Positions 35,806 through 45,171 are shown, counted from the stretch's first letter. The stretch: DNA of 64,000 nt from JARBUG01 sp035628915 (GCA_035628915.1 DASPIW010000005.1:166594-230593), one strand, 5' to 3'. Translations and numbers: made by a program. The notes: generated by a model from the letters alone, not told the origin.

Positions 35806-36078
35806 ATGAAAGCAGGACTGAAAAGCAGCGGCTTCGTCCGTAGGCTGGATGAACTCGGCCGCATCGTGCTCCCTGTCGAATGGCGCCGGACTTTCGGACT
35901 CGAACCTGGCTCCCCCTTGGAGATGATCCTTGGCGGCGACGGCACCCTGATGCTCAAGCGCTACATCCCGAGCGGCACCTGTACCTTCTGCGGCGAGGTC
36001 GAGGAGATTCGTCACTTTGCCGGGCGCCCGATCTGCCGCAAGTGCACCGACCAGCTGGCAGCCGGCCAGGGCGCCTAG
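35806..36078 (+). CDS. AbrB-family transcription regulator with C-terminal zinc ribbon
   Basis: 90 residues from the ATG at 35806 (GGAGGGTTGTG upstream). The swapped-hairpin domain is SGFVRRLDELGRIVLPVEWR then FGLEPGSPLEM. The C-terminal 30 residues hold two CxxC pairs (CTFCGE...CRKC), a zinc ribbon also seen in element-borne AbrB proteins. AbrB is a transition-state regulator of sporulation, so an element that sits in a sporulation gene may use this to sense host state (inference). Confidence 0.85.
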   Translation: MKAGLKSSGFVRRLDELGRIVLPVEWRRTFGLEPGSPLEMILGGDGTLMLKRYIPSGTCTFCGEVEEIRHFAGRPICRKCTDQLAAGQGA

Positions 36079-36301
36079 CCCAAGCTTGCCGTCAGCCGAC
36101 CGGTCCCCCCTTCGGGGCCCGGACCCACCCGCTCCACAGCCTCCTCACCCGGCTTCTCACGTGAGTGAGGCTGTGCCGCAGGATAGAAGCCGCCTGAAGG
36201 CTGCTGTAAGCCCTTCGGGCTGAAGGGTTTGGCTTCCTGAACGAAGACGGGTCATTCATGAAACACGGCTCAAAGACTTGAGAGAGTGGGGGTGATCCTT
36301 C
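36079..36301. other. Possible origin-of-transfer region
   Basis: A 220-base gap between the regulator and the mobilisation genes, with several small dyads (GCCTGAAGGC; AGCCCTTCGGGCT at about 36209; CCCCTTCGGGG). oriT often sits just upstream of relaxase operons. No nic-site consensus was recognised. Confidence 0.3.
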
Positions 36302-36757
36302 ATGACAGGTAGGCGGCGGGCGCCACGCCCCGCAAGCGGGCGCCCGGACTCGCCTGGACGGGAGAAATTCGCTACATTCGTCGACTCGGCGATAATCGCC
36401 GGAATTCGCGAGACGGCCAAGCGCAAGAAGGCACGGATCTGTCAGGTGACAGAACTCGCCCTGCTCCGGTACCTGCAAGAAGATGAAGCGGGCAAGACCG
36501 ATGCTCACCTCGCTCCCCTGATCGACCGGGTGATTCAAACTCGCCTCACTCACCTCGAAGGCGGCCTGCGCACGATGATCGCCCGCCTTGCTCATGAGAA
36601 TCTGGCCATTATGTACGTGGTCTGCAACTTCATCGTCGAGGCCAACGTACCGCCGGGCAAGGTTGAGAAGTGGCGGAAGGATGGCTACAAGTTCGCCGTC
36701 CAGGAATTCCGGAAGCGCCCTAACCGGTACGAAGACCCACCCGACGAGGACCACTAG
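36302..36757 (+). CDS. Relaxosome accessory protein (MobC-like)
   Basis: 151 residues, basic at the N-terminus, with FATFVDSAIIAGIRETAKRK resembling a ribbon-helix-helix or anticodon-like region, followed by long helices. It is directly upstream of a relaxase, the place of nick-site binding accessory proteins. GTGGGGGTGATCC precedes the ATG. Assignment rests on position and composition. Confidence 0.6.
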   Translation: MTGRRRAPRPASGRPDSPGREKFATFVDSAIIAGIRETAKRKKARICQVTELALLRYLQEDEAGKTDAHLAPLIDRVIQTRLTHLEGGLRTMIARLAHENLAIMYVVCNFIVEANVPPGKVEKWRKDGYKFAVQEFRKRPNRYEDPPDEDH

Positions 36758-36771
36758 GGCAGGCGTAGCCC

Positions 36772-37467
36772 ATGGCATTCACCGGCCGCCAGGCCTTCTT
36801 CCGGATCATCCGGAACACCAAGACCCTTACCGGCGCCAAGCGGATGGTCCACTACATCGCCTTCCGGTCCCGGGAGCTCCCCGAGGAGCGGAAAGGAGGC
36901 TTCGACCGGGACCACGACCAGGCCAACGTCGACCGTTTCTGCAGCGGCCTGGACCACCGCCTGACCCGGCACCCAGCCGTACCCGTCGCCTTCCATGGTG
37001 TCTTCTCGCTGCCCCGGGAGGAGGCCGAGCGGGCAGGGCTCACTGACTGGAAGCCCTTTGTGCGGGAGGTCATGCGCCAGTACGAAGCCAACCGGGAGAT
37101 CCGGCTCGACTGGTTCGCCTCGGTCCACGACTCGGAGACGCACCCGCACTGTCATATCGTCATCAAAGCCGTCTACACGAACCGGGACGGGCGGGACGTG
37201 CGGCTCCGCTTCAACAAGGAAGATTTGAAAGAACTCCGCCGGCTGGCGGGCAGACAACTGGCGCACCAGCGCTGGCTCCATCAGGCGCCCGAACGGGCGG
37301 CCCGGGAACTGCAAATCGAGCGGGCCGAGATCGCCTCTGACCGGCTGGCCAAAATCCAGAGCGGACTCGACTTGCTGCGGGAGATGATCCGCAGACACCG
37401 CCGGGAGCGGCTCCGGGAAGAGGAAGAAGCACATGAGCGCTGGCTGCGTGAACGAGACGATGACTAA
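36772..37467 (+). CDS. Relaxase (MOB family, three-His motif)
   Basis: 231 residues. The motif VHDSETHPHCHIVIKA puts His119, His124, His126 and His128 in the H-D-x3-H-P-H-x-H pattern that binds the metal in MOBQ/MOBP relaxases. The N-terminal part (ARHYIAF-like MVHYIAFRSRE) fits the nicking domain. The protein ends in a charged coiled coil (RRHRRERLREEEEAH) and is short for a relaxase, with no helicase or primase domain. It lies 14 bases after the accessory gene and 15 before the coupling-protein gene. Confidence 0.8.
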   Translation: MAFTGRQAFFRIIRNTKTLTGAKRMVHYIAFRSRELPEERKGGFDRDHDQANVDRFCSGLDHRLTRHPAVPVAFHGVFSLPREEAERAGLTDWKPFVREVMRQYEANREIRLDWFASVHDSETHPHCHIVIKAVYTNRDGRDVRLRFNKEDLKELRRLAGRQLAHQRWLHQAPERAARELQIERAEIASDRLAKIQSGLDLLREMIRRHRRERLREEEEAHERWLRERDDD

Positions 37468-37481
37468 CGGAGGTGACATGC

Positions 37482-39293
37482 TTGCGTGACCGCTGGAAGC
37501 TCGTGGCGCTGTGGGCCGCCGCTATCGTGCTGGGGGCGTTCGTGGCGGCCTACATCATCGGCGCCGGGGCTTTCCTGGGCTACCTGATCGGCGAGGCCAA
37601 CGGCATAAGGGACGGCTGGGACCGGTGGCTTGCCACTGGTGTTCGACCACGAATGGTCTTCGCCGCCCTGCTGACGGTCAAAGAGGTCCAACTCTACACC
37701 CTGTCGTTCCTTGCCTTTGTTGGCACCCTGGGGGCCTGGTGGCTTGTCGAACGGCGACCCAAGGTCAGCAAGCCGGTGGACGCCAGCAGCTACGGCAGCC
37801 ACGGGCAGAGCCGGTGGGCCCATCAAGATGAGATCGTCAGCCGCTTCCCCGAGACCGGCGCCGGGGCGATTCTGGGACGGCTCTGGCACCGCCGGGGCTG
37901 GCGCCCGATCATCTTCCCCTGGGAGACCAAGACCCGCAACCGCTTCGTGCTAATCGTCGGCCCACCCGGGAGCGGCAAGACCAGCCGCTACTCGCTCCCG
38001 AACCTGATCCACCATGCCGCCACGGACCCGAACCGGAGCTTGCTGATGACCGACCCCAAAGGCGAACTCTACCGCAACGTGGCCGGCATGCTCAAGGAAC
38101 GGAAGTACGAGGTCAGGACCATCAACCTGCTGGACCCGAAGGTCAGCGATCGCTACAACCCGATGGACTACGTTCGCACCGTGGAGGACGCCTTCCGGCT
38201 GGCGAACACCATCATCACCAACACATCGGGGAACAGCGTCACCGGGGACGCATTCTGGATCAACGCCGAGCGTTCGCTGCTGACCTGCCTCATCTGGTAC
38301 GTGAAGACGGCCCTGGAGCCGCAGTACCAGCACCTGACCACCGTCCTGCACCTGGGCACGACCTTCGCCAAGGACGGCCAGCTCATGGAGCAGATCTTCA
38401 GTAACTCGAGGCTCGACGAGACCGTGAAGGTGCTCTACCGGCAGGTGGCAGGACTGCACGACAAGACCCGGGACGGTGTTTTCATCGGGTTCTCCGTCCG
38501 GCTTCAACTCTGGACCAGTCAGGAGATCGCCGCCCTTACATCAACCAGTGACTTCAGTCTCCGGGATCTCGGGCGAAAGCGATTGGCGCTCTTCCTGATC
38601 ATCCCGGACCATCACAGCACATATCAGGCGCTCACGTCGCTCCTCTTTGATCAGGCGTTCCAGGAGCTGATCAACGAGGCCGACGAGGGCGGCGGGCGGC
38701 TCAAGTTCGAGGTCCGGATGATGCTCGAAGAGATGGCCAACATCGGCCGGATTCCAGACCTAGAGAAGCGGCTGGCCACGATCCGCAGCCGGGGCCTGCT
38801 GGTGGAGATGATCCTCCAGACCATCGGCCAGCTCAAGGCGCTGTACGGCGACGCCTGGAACACCATCGTCGGCTGTGCGGATACCATCGTTGCCCTGGCT
38901 GCCAACGATCAGGAAACTGCTGAGTGGATGAGCAAGCGCCTGGGCACGACGACGATCCGGACCACCAGCACCAGCAGCACATCGACCGATCGGGGCGACA
39001 GCAACAGCGAGAGCCTCCACTATACCAGCCGGTCGCTGATGATGCCCGACGAGATCCAAGGCACGGGGGACCGGGGTCTCGGCCCTGATGAGTTACTGCT
39101 GATTCAGCGGGGACATCCCCCCGCCCGGCTGCAGAAGTACCCGGTCGAGGAGTTCCCCGGCGAGGACCGGCGGATTCCTTCCGACCCAAAGAAGCATCCG
39201 GTCGTCAACGCCAAGGATCGCAACGTACCGCTGCCTGACCCGGCCAAGCTGGTTCCAACCGAAGAGAAGCCCGTCTGGCAGGCAGAGGTCTAA
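37482..39293 (+). CDS. Type IV coupling protein (VirD4/TraG)
   Basis: 603 residues. Two N-terminal membrane segments, Walker A GPPGSGKTSRYS at about residue 160-171, and the TraG/VirD4 motifs LLMTDPKGELYRN and MLEEMANIGRIPDLEKRL. It connects the relaxase-DNA complex to the secretion channel. TTG at 37482 is chosen because GGAGGTGA ends five bases before; an in-frame GTG at 37473 overlaps that site. Confidence 0.93.
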   Translation: MRDRWKLVALWAAAIVLGAFVAAYIIGAGAFLGYLIGEANGIRDGWDRWLATGVRPRMVFAALLTVKEVQLYTLSFLAFVGTLGAWWLVERRPKVSKPVDASSYGSHGQSRWAHQDEIVSRFPETGAGAILGRLWHRRGWRPIIFPWETKTRNRFVLIVGPPGSGKTSRYSLPNLIHHAATDPNRSLLMTDPKGELYRNVAGMLKERKYEVRTINLLDPKVSDRYNPMDYVRTVEDAFRLANTIITNTSGNSVTGDAFWINAERSLLTCLIWYVKTALEPQYQHLTTVLHLGTTFAKDGQLMEQIFSNSRLDETVKVLYRQVAGLHDKTRDGVFIGFSVRLQLWTSQEIAALTSTSDFSLRDLGRKRLALFLIIPDHHSTYQALTSLLFDQAFQELINEADEGGGRLKFEVRMMLEEMANIGRIPDLEKRLATIRSRGLLVEMILQTIGQLKALYGDAWNTIVGCADTIVALAANDQETAEWMSKRLGTTTIRTTSTSSTSTDRGDSNSESLHYTSRSLMMPDEIQGTGDRGLGPDELLLIQRGHPPARLQKYPVEEFPGEDRRIPSDPKKHPVVNAKDRNVPLPDPAKLVPTEEKPVWQAEV

Positions 39294-39316
39294 TCAATCC
39301 CAAGGAGGATGAGCGC

Positions 39317-39652
39317 GTGAAGAAACGGACCCGCCTGCTCCTGGTGGCACTCTACGCCACGCTGTTCCTGCTGGCCATGGGTGGCATCGCCCTGGCCGAT
39401 CCACTGGACGACGCCGGCGCCAAGATCGGCGACTTCCTGCAAAAAGCCGGGTTTATCTTGTCGGGATTCATTCCCGCCGCTTCCGGTCTCGCCGTGGGGG
39501 CGCTGGCCGTGAAGCGCTCGGCGGCCAAGGCCATGGGCGAGGAAGAAGGGATGAGCCGGGCCGGCAACCAGATCGTCGAGGTGCTCAAACTGACGGCCAT
39601 CGGGACCGGGGCCTCCCTGATTGTGGGGATCGCGGGCTCTGTGCTCAAGTAG
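39317..39652 (+). CDS. Small two-span membrane protein (TrbC/VirB2-like pilin position)
   Basis: 111 residues; GTG start after AAGGAGGATGAGCGC. A signal peptide (RLLLVALYATLFLLAMGGIALA) is followed by an amphipathic stretch and two hydrophobic segments, as in VirB2/TrbC subunits. The place between coupling protein and VirB6-like gene supports this. Confidence 0.65.
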   Translation: MKKRTRLLLVALYATLFLLAMGGIALADPLDDAGAKIGDFLQKAGFILSGFIPAASGLAVGALAVKRSAAKAMGEEEGMSRAGNQIVEVLKLTAIGTGASLIVGIAGSVLK

Positions 39653-39916
39653 CCGGAACGGGGACGGGGGCGAGCAGGGCTGATGATGCCGGCCGGCACG
39701 TCCGGGCGTCAAGGCTCACACGGGGAATCACGACCCGGGGCCTTGACCCCCGGCCATCCCGGCGGAAAATCTCCTCTCAGCCCGCCCCCCCAGGTACATG
39801 TAGGACAAGGACCACACAACCAGGCGACAGAGCAGCCCCTCCCGGGCAGACCGGGAGGGGTTGCGCCATGAAAGGAGTGCTTCGCACATCAACGGTTTAT
39901 GGAAGGTGGATTCGTG
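39653..39916. other. Intergenic region with inverted repeats
   Basis: GTCAAGGC and GCCTTGAC form an inverted repeat at 39708-39747 (24-base spacer), related to ones in E1, E2 and at 45244. A second stem, CCCTCCCGG with CCGGGAGGG, is at about 39839-39860. No gene seen. Confidence 0.5.
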
Positions 39917-40813
39917 ATGGGGACATGGGTGCAACAGACCTCCTGGAGCATCGTCACCTACCTGATCCAGGCGACCTCGGAGGAGTCCGGTAACCTGGTC
40001 TGGGGCCTGTTCAGCCGGCTGTTTGCCGTCCCGGTTTCGGTGCTTGATGACCCGACGGTAAAGCCGCTGGTCCAGGTGCTGGTTGGGGTGGTCCTCGGCT
40101 TCCTGCCCGTCGCCATCGCCTGGATGGCCCTGCAGGAGACGGCTGCCCGGATGGACGGCACCGCCACGACGCCGCCGGAGTCCCTGATCCGGCGAGGGAT
40201 GCTGGCCGCCCTGGCCGTCACAGGCACATCGCTGGTGGCCTGGTTCATGATCGAACTCAGCGGCCACGCCCGCCAACTGGTTGCGACGCTGGGGTTGGAG
40301 ATCGACCCGCTGGGCCCGCTGTTCACCGGGACCCCTGACGCCGGCATCGTGCTACTGATCCTGATGCTGGTCTTCCTCGTCGGCAGCATCGCCCTGGTGG
40401 CTCAGCGGGCCGTGATCATGGCCGAGACCACCGTCCTGATCGCCATCGGGCCGATCATGGCGGCGGGCCTGATTCGGGAGGGTGGCGGCACCACCTGGAA
40501 CATCTGGCTTCGGGAGCTGACTTCGCTGCTGGTCTCCGGGCTGATTCAACTGCTGGTGACCATGCTCTTCCTGGCCAAGTTCACCCATGTGAGTCCGGGC
40601 AGCGGGGGTGACCTCTTGGACCCTCGGGTGTGGGCGGAAGCAAACCAGCGGATGGGCGCTCTCGCCTACCTGTGGGTGCTGTGGAACAGCCCGCGGTGGG
40701 CCAGGCATCTGGTCTACAGCGTTGGCGCCGGCGGGGCCGTTGTCGCCGGAGCGGCCAACCTGACCCGGATGGTCGTGATGCGCCAGATCTTCAAGCTGAT
40801 GTCGGCCAAGTAG
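39917..40813 (+). CDS. VirB6/TrbL-like transfer membrane protein
   Basis: 298 residues with six or more hydrophobic segments (for example VLVGVVLGFLPVAIAWMAL, IVLLILMLVFLVGSIALV, LTSLLVSGLIQLLVTMLFLA). Position in the transfer block and topology fit a polytopic channel subunit such as VirB6/TrbL. AAGGTGGATTCGTG precedes the ATG at 39917; an in-frame ATG at 39899 is possible. Confidence 0.75.
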   Translation: MGTWVQQTSWSIVTYLIQATSEESGNLVWGLFSRLFAVPVSVLDDPTVKPLVQVLVGVVLGFLPVAIAWMALQETAARMDGTATTPPESLIRRGMLAALAVTGTSLVAWFMIELSGHARQLVATLGLEIDPLGPLFTGTPDAGIVLLILMLVFLVGSIALVAQRAVIMAETTVLIAIGPIMAAGLIREGGGTTWNIWLRELTSLLVSGLIQLLVTMLFLAKFTHVSPGSGGDLLDPRVWAEANQRMGALAYLWVLWNSPRWARHLVYSVGAGGAVVAGAANLTRMVVMRQIFKLMSAK

Positions 40814-40827
40814 GGAGGGCTGGAGGC

Positions 40828-41109
40828 ATGAAATGGCTGACAGGGTATATGTCCCCTATGGCTGATAGCAACCGGCTGGCGCTCACGGCGCCGGGCCAGG
40901 AGATCCCCTTCCACTGCGGTCAGCGGCTGGAACTGCTGCTCGACGGCTGCTGGCAGCGTGGATGGGTGGAGTACAGTGATTCGCTGGGCTGGTACTTCAC
41001 GGACGCCCACCGCAATCTGCGGCTGCTGGTCGGGGACGAAGTGCGGGTATGGGACGGGCGGGAATGGCCCCGTGCGGCCCAGGATCGAGATTTTGAGCGC
41101 GAGCGATAG
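40828..41109 (+). CDS. DUF5348-like small protein
   Basis: 93 residues: NRLALTAPGQEIPFHCGQRL then LELLLDGCWQRGWVEYSDSL, then GWYFTD. This is the pattern of DUF5348 proteins common in Gram-positive conjugative elements. Function unknown. GGAGGGCTGGAGGC before the ATG. Confidence 0.7.
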   Translation: MKWLTGYMSPMADSNRLALTAPGQEIPFHCGQRLELLLDGCWQRGWVEYSDSLGWYFTDAHRNLRLLVGDEVRVWDGREWPRAAQDRDFERER

Positions 41110-41119
41110 GAGGGAACCC

Positions 41120-41452
41120 ATGGACGACGAGTTCTTCTTCCCGCAGAACGTGCGGACCAGTTACCGGCTTTGGATCCTGGGCCCCCGGCATTTGAAGCGC
41201 CTGTCTCTGGCCCCGTTGATCGCTGTACTCGCGGGCCTCGCCCTGTTCAAGGTCTCGCTCTTCCTGGCCGCCGTGGTGGCCGGGCTCCTCGCTAGCGTCT
41301 ACGCCGCTCTCTTCTGCATCCCGCTGCTGGCCGACGAGCAGACCCTTTCCGATGTCGGTTGGGAGGTCTACCGGCACCGCCGGCACCAGACGGCGTTCGC
41401 CCATGCAAGGGAGGTGAGCGGCCATCGTAGCGTGGCGGAATTGGAGCAGTAA
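41120..41452 (+). CDS. VirB3/PrgI-like inner-membrane protein
   Basis: 110 residues with an N-terminal FFFPQNVRTSYRLWILGPRH and two hydrophobic segments in the middle; the layout of PrgI/VirB3 proteins that dock VirB4, which follows directly. ATG after TAGGAGGGAACCC. The end overlaps the start region of the VirB4 gene. Confidence 0.72.
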   Translation: MDDEFFFPQNVRTSYRLWILGPRHLKRLSLAPLIAVLAGLALFKVSLFLAAVVAGLLASVYAALFCIPLLADEQTLSDVGWEVYRHRRHQTAFAHAREVSGHRSVAELEQ

Positions 41453-43775
41453 GCGGCCGACGCCGCTGACGGCGCAGGGCTGGCTGCCCGTCACGGCGGG
41501 CCGGGACGGTGGTCTCGCCCCGGCGGATGGCCGGGAGGTCTGCGTCCTCGAAGTCGGCAGCCTGCATCTGCGGCTGCGGAGCAACGCCGAGCGACGCCGG
41601 ATCTTCCGGGCCGAGGAGGAGCTGTTCAACAGCATCCGCTTTCCCCTGATGCGCCTGGCGCTGCCGGTCCCCCTGGACCTCACCGCGTACCAGACAGAGG
41701 TGATTGAGCAGGTCGGGGCAGACCCGGTTCGGGATCGGGCGGCGATGTTGTTCGACAAGCTTGTCCATGTGGACCACCTGATCCATGAGCGGCACTTGGT
41801 GCAGTGGCGGAATCTGGTGGTGATCCCCGGGCCGGCGCCAGGGGCGGGAGCGTCCGAAGTGCCCCTGTCCGAGCGGGTCCAGCAGGTGCGCTCCGGGCTG
41901 GAGCACTGCGGGCTCAGGGTGGCCGAACTGGACGCCGCCGAAGTGGCGCAGGTCTGGATGTCGCTGCTCAATCCGGGGGCGGACCCCGGCGACTTGGGCG
42001 ACGGTCTCTTGGATCGCATCACACCGACCGGCGGGTTCAACTTCGCCCCGCCCCAGCACTTCCTGATCGGTAACCAGGTCTGCCGGATCATCGCCCTGAC
42101 GGGATATCCCCGGCAGGTAACACCGGCCGCCTTTGGCGACCTCTACCGCCTGGACCGGCGGGTGGTGGTGGTCCAGCACATCCACCCGGCGGACAGCATC
42201 GAGCTGCAGCGGGAGATCAGCAACTCCATCGGCGAGATGAACGCCCGGATGGCCGGGACCCTCTCAGAGCATGAACGGGAGGGCACAAAGGCCCGGCTCC
42301 GGGATGCCCAGCGCCTGCTCAAGAAGCTGGCCGGGGAGAACCACAACGTGCTGGACTTCTGCATGTATCTCTTGGTGCGGGCGGATTCGGTGGACGAGCT
42401 GGAGCAGTTGACCCGACGCATCCAGGGCCGCCTCCGGGGCAAGGGGATGCGGGGGCGCATCCTCCGGTTCACCCAGCAGCCTCAGGGGCTCCAGGCCTGC
42501 CTTCCGTTAGCAAGGGACCCGCTCCGGGAGATCGCCCGGCGCAACATCCCCGCTGAGTCGCTCCCGGCCACCTTCCCCTATGCGAACGCCGAGCTAACAC
42601 AGGGCCGGGGCTTCGTGATGGGCATCAACAAGGACACCGGCAACCTGGTGCTGGTCGATCCGTGGGAGTTGATGAACGCTCACTCGGTCTTCATCGCCAC
42701 GTCCGGGGCGGGCAAGACCTTCACGCTCAACGAGCTGGTGACGCAGTTCTGGAGCTGGGGCATCCAGATCCGGTCGATGGACATCGAGGGCGACAAGGGA
42801 CGGCTCTGCCAGGAGCTGGGCGGGCAGCGGGTGCGGCTGGCGCCCCACGCCGGCAACTACATCAACCCGATGGAGGTGCGGCGCCCGCCGTTGGACCCGA
42901 CGCTCTTCCTGGACGCCGAGGCCGAGGAGCCTGCCAACGGGCTGGCCGCCACCATCCAGCGGCAACTGATCCTCTTCACGCTGATGCTGCCGGATGCTAA
43001 CCCGGTGGAGCTCTCCCGGGGTGAGACGCTGGTGATCGAGTGCTACCGCCGGGCAGGCATCACCTTCGACACGGACTTCAGCCAGCTTAGGCCCGAGCAG
43101 TGGCCGACCTGGCGCCATCTCCAGCCCCTCTTGGCCGCCGATCCTGCCACGCAGCGCCTCGCTGCAGTCATGCACTCCTGGGTCGCGGGGAGTCTGGCGG
43201 GTATGTTCGATCAGCCGACCAACGTCAACCTGGACAATCAGTACGTGCTCCTGGACATCCACGACGTGATGGGCCACCGGCTGGCCCGAGGGCCGGTTTT
43301 CTTCCAGGCCATGACCTTCCTGTGGGATGAGATCAACCGGGACTGGCGGGAGCGGAAGATCCTCGACATCGACGAGCTGGGCATCCTGGCCGATTCGGAG
43401 GATGCTCTGGAGTTCATCTGGCGGGTGTCGAAGTGCGCCCGGCGGCGCCGGTGCAGGCTCCAGGTCGCGACGCAAGACCCGGCGGACTTCCTCAACGGGC
43501 GAAACGCGGCGTCGCAGAAGTACGCGCTGGGGATCATCAACAACTGCGCCACCAAAGTCCTGGGCTTCCTCGAGCCCAAGGCCCTGGAGCAGGTCTCGCA
43601 GGCAGTCAAGCTGTCGCAGGCCGAGCTGGACCTGCTCAGCAAGATCCGGCGGGAAGAGAAGCTGATCATCTGCGGGGAGCAGCGGGCGCATGTGGAGATC
43701 GTGGCATCGCTGCGGCAGCTGCAGATCCTGGACCCGCTGAAGTGGGCGCAGAAGAGTGGGAGGGCAGCTGAGTGA
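41424..43775 (+). CDS. VirB4-family ATPase of the conjugation machine
   Basis: 783 residues. Walker A ATSGAGKTFTLNE near residue 425, Walker B KILDIDELGIL near 645 and the VirB4 C-terminal VATQDPADFLNG. The open frame begins after a TGA at 41415 and has no ATG, GTG or TTG before 41649, although about 75 upstream codons match the expected N-terminal domain. GGGAGGTGA ends six bases before an ATC at 41424, so a non-standard ATC start is proposed. Homologous to the truncated gene at 21543 in E2. Confidence 0.88.
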   Translation: MVAWRNWSSKRPTPLTAQGWLPVTAGRDGGLAPADGREVCVLEVGSLHLRLRSNAERRRIFRAEEELFNSIRFPLMRLALPVPLDLTAYQTEVIEQVGADPVRDRAAMLFDKLVHVDHLIHERHLVQWRNLVVIPGPAPGAGASEVPLSERVQQVRSGLEHCGLRVAELDAAEVAQVWMSLLNPGADPGDLGDGLLDRITPTGGFNFAPPQHFLIGNQVCRIIALTGYPRQVTPAAFGDLYRLDRRVVVVQHIHPADSIELQREISNSIGEMNARMAGTLSEHEREGTKARLRDAQRLLKKLAGENHNVLDFCMYLLVRADSVDELEQLTRRIQGRLRGKGMRGRILRFTQQPQGLQACLPLARDPLREIARRNIPAESLPATFPYANAELTQGRGFVMGINKDTGNLVLVDPWELMNAHSVFIATSGAGKTFTLNELVTQFWSWGIQIRSMDIEGDKGRLCQELGGQRVRLAPHAGNYINPMEVRRPPLDPTLFLDAEAEEPANGLAATIQRQLILFTLMLPDANPVELSRGETLVIECYRRAGITFDTDFSQLRPEQWPTWRHLQPLLAADPATQRLAAVMHSWVAGSLAGMFDQPTNVNLDNQYVLLDIHDVMGHRLARGPVFFQAMTFLWDEINRDWRERKILDIDELGILADSEDALEFIWRVSKCARRRRCRLQVATQDPADFLNGRNAASQKYALGIINNCATKVLGFLEPKALEQVSQAVKLSQAELDLLSKIRREEKLIICGEQRAHVEIVASLRQLQILDPLKWAQKSGRAAE

Positions 43776-44818
43776 AGGCGGTTGCGGCAGTGATTGGGGG
43801 TTTCGTCCTGCTGGTCTTCGGCGCCTTCGGGGTCGGGAACACCGTGCTCACTTCCGTTCCCTTTGCATCAGATCAGCAGCGTGCGTTCTACGACGAGGCC
43901 GTGCAGGAGTACTGGCTGAAGATCCCGGGTTCGGTGCTCCTGGCCGTGGACACGGTCCGGTTTCACCAGGATTTCAGCCAGGTTGACCGGGCGACGGTCA
44001 GGCAGACGGCGGAGCTGTTCGCGGCGTGTGTGGACTTCCGGCCCATGAACATCCCCTCGCACGGGAAGTCGCAGCGCATCCCGTTTCACGTACCCCGGTC
44101 TGGTACGGTGCGGTACGGGATCGATGACGCCTCACCGGGGGTCACTGGCCGGGTTGTGGACGGTGAAGGCCAGAGCTACCCGACCCGTTCGGTCCTGGCC
44201 GCCGGGGATTACTGGCTGGAGGTCGAGGCGCCCAGCGACAGCTCCCGCTACCGCCTGCGCCTGTACATGGACCTTGAGCCATGCGGCGAGGAGGAAATCA
44301 GCGCCGTGCTGGACCGACTGGGGCTGGTCGGTGACGACCGGGCCATGGTTTACCATCTGATCGCCCTCTACCTGCCGGAAGAGATGACCTTCGGGCGGGT
44401 GGCCCCGGGGCCGTACACCTGGCCACTCAAGGAGAACTACCCGGTCACGTCGCTGTTCGGGCCACGGCTGGACCCGGTGACGGGGACATGGGGCGTGCAT
44501 ACGGGCGTGGATTTGGGCGCCCCCGAGGATACGCCGGTCTGGACGGCAACCGATGGGTTGGTCTCCTTCACCGGCTGGGACGGCGGCTACGGCAACGCCG
44601 TCCGAATCAGCCACGGTGACGGCGTGACGACCGTCTACGGGCATCTCAAGACGATTCTCGTCACCGCTGGCCAGGTCGTTACCAATGGGCAGACGGTCGG
44701 GTTGGTTGGCAGCACTGGCAAAAGCACCGGCCCCCATCTGCATTTTGAGTGGCGGGTCAACGGGGAGCCCGTTGATCCCTTAGGAGTGTACCACTGGACC
44801 CCGAATGAAACGCCATGA
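43772..44818 (+). CDS. M23 (LytM-type) peptidase of the conjugation machine
   Basis: 348 residues; GTG overlapping the VirB4 stop (GTGA). One N-terminal membrane segment, a middle region of about 120 residues absent from the E2 homologue (an immunoglobulin-like YPTRSVLAAGDYWLEVEAP), and the peptidase with HTGVDLGAP and GPHLHFEW zinc ligands. It should cut peptidoglycan to let the secretion channel through. Confidence 0.88.
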   Translation: MKAVAAVIGGFVLLVFGAFGVGNTVLTSVPFASDQQRAFYDEAVQEYWLKIPGSVLLAVDTVRFHQDFSQVDRATVRQTAELFAACVDFRPMNIPSHGKSQRIPFHVPRSGTVRYGIDDASPGVTGRVVDGEGQSYPTRSVLAAGDYWLEVEAPSDSSRYRLRLYMDLEPCGEEEISAVLDRLGLVGDDRAMVYHLIALYLPEEMTFGRVAPGPYTWPLKENYPVTSLFGPRLDPVTGTWGVHTGVDLGAPEDTPVWTATDGLVSFTGWDGGYGNAVRISHGDGVTTVYGHLKTILVTAGQVVTNGQTVGLVGSTGKSTGPHLHFEWRVNGEPVDPLGVYHWTPNETP

Positions 44819-44848
44819 GGCTGGGGCACGTGGCCTCCAGCCTCATCA
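44817..44848 (+). terminator. Hairpin after the transfer operon
   Basis: GAGGCTGG, GGCACGTGG, CCTCCAGCCTC: a stem with an internal mismatch, directly at the stop codon. It may attenuate transcription into the SpoVG-like gene. Confidence 0.5.
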
Positions 44849-44868
44849 CGGAAGGGAGCGAATCGAGA

Positions 44869-45171
44869 TTGAGTGTGCCTGAAGGGATGGTAATCCCCGT
44901 GACTCAGGTTCGGTTGAATCTGTTGGATGTACCTGGCCCGACGAAGGCCATCGGCAGCGTGACGCTGGGCGGCAGCTTCATCGTGCATGGGGTCCGGGTT
45001 GTCCAAGGCCCGACTGGCGAGTTTGTCGGGATGCCCCAGCGGAAGGACGGCGACCAGTATCGGGATCTGGCGCACCCGCTGACGGGGGATCTCCGGGCCA
45101 GGATCAACTCGGCAGTGCTGGAGGAGTATCAGAAGCTGCGTGAGCGGGAAGGCCCGGAGCGGTCCCGCTAG
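44869..45171 (+). CDS. SpoVG-family protein
   Basis: 100 residues from a TTG with GGAAGGGAGCG upstream. It matches SpoVG: VTQVRLNLLDVPGPTKAIGS then VTLGGSFIVHGVRVVQGP and GEFVGMPQRKD, then DLAHPLTGDLRARINSAVLE. SpoVG is a small nucleic-acid-binding regulator of sporulation, septation and virulence. A copy at the end of the transfer block of an element inserted in a sporulation gene could modulate host sporulation, or serve the element. Confidence 0.85.
   Translation: MSVPEGMVIPVTQVRLNLLDVPGPTKAIGSVTLGGSFIVHGVRVVQGPTGEFVGMPQRKDGDQYRDLAHPLTGDLRARINSAVLEEYQKLREREGPERSR

Noticed and set aside
42594..43691. Minus-strand ORF opposite VirB4
   Set aside because: Antisense shadow; VirB4 Walker motifs are intact on the plus strand.
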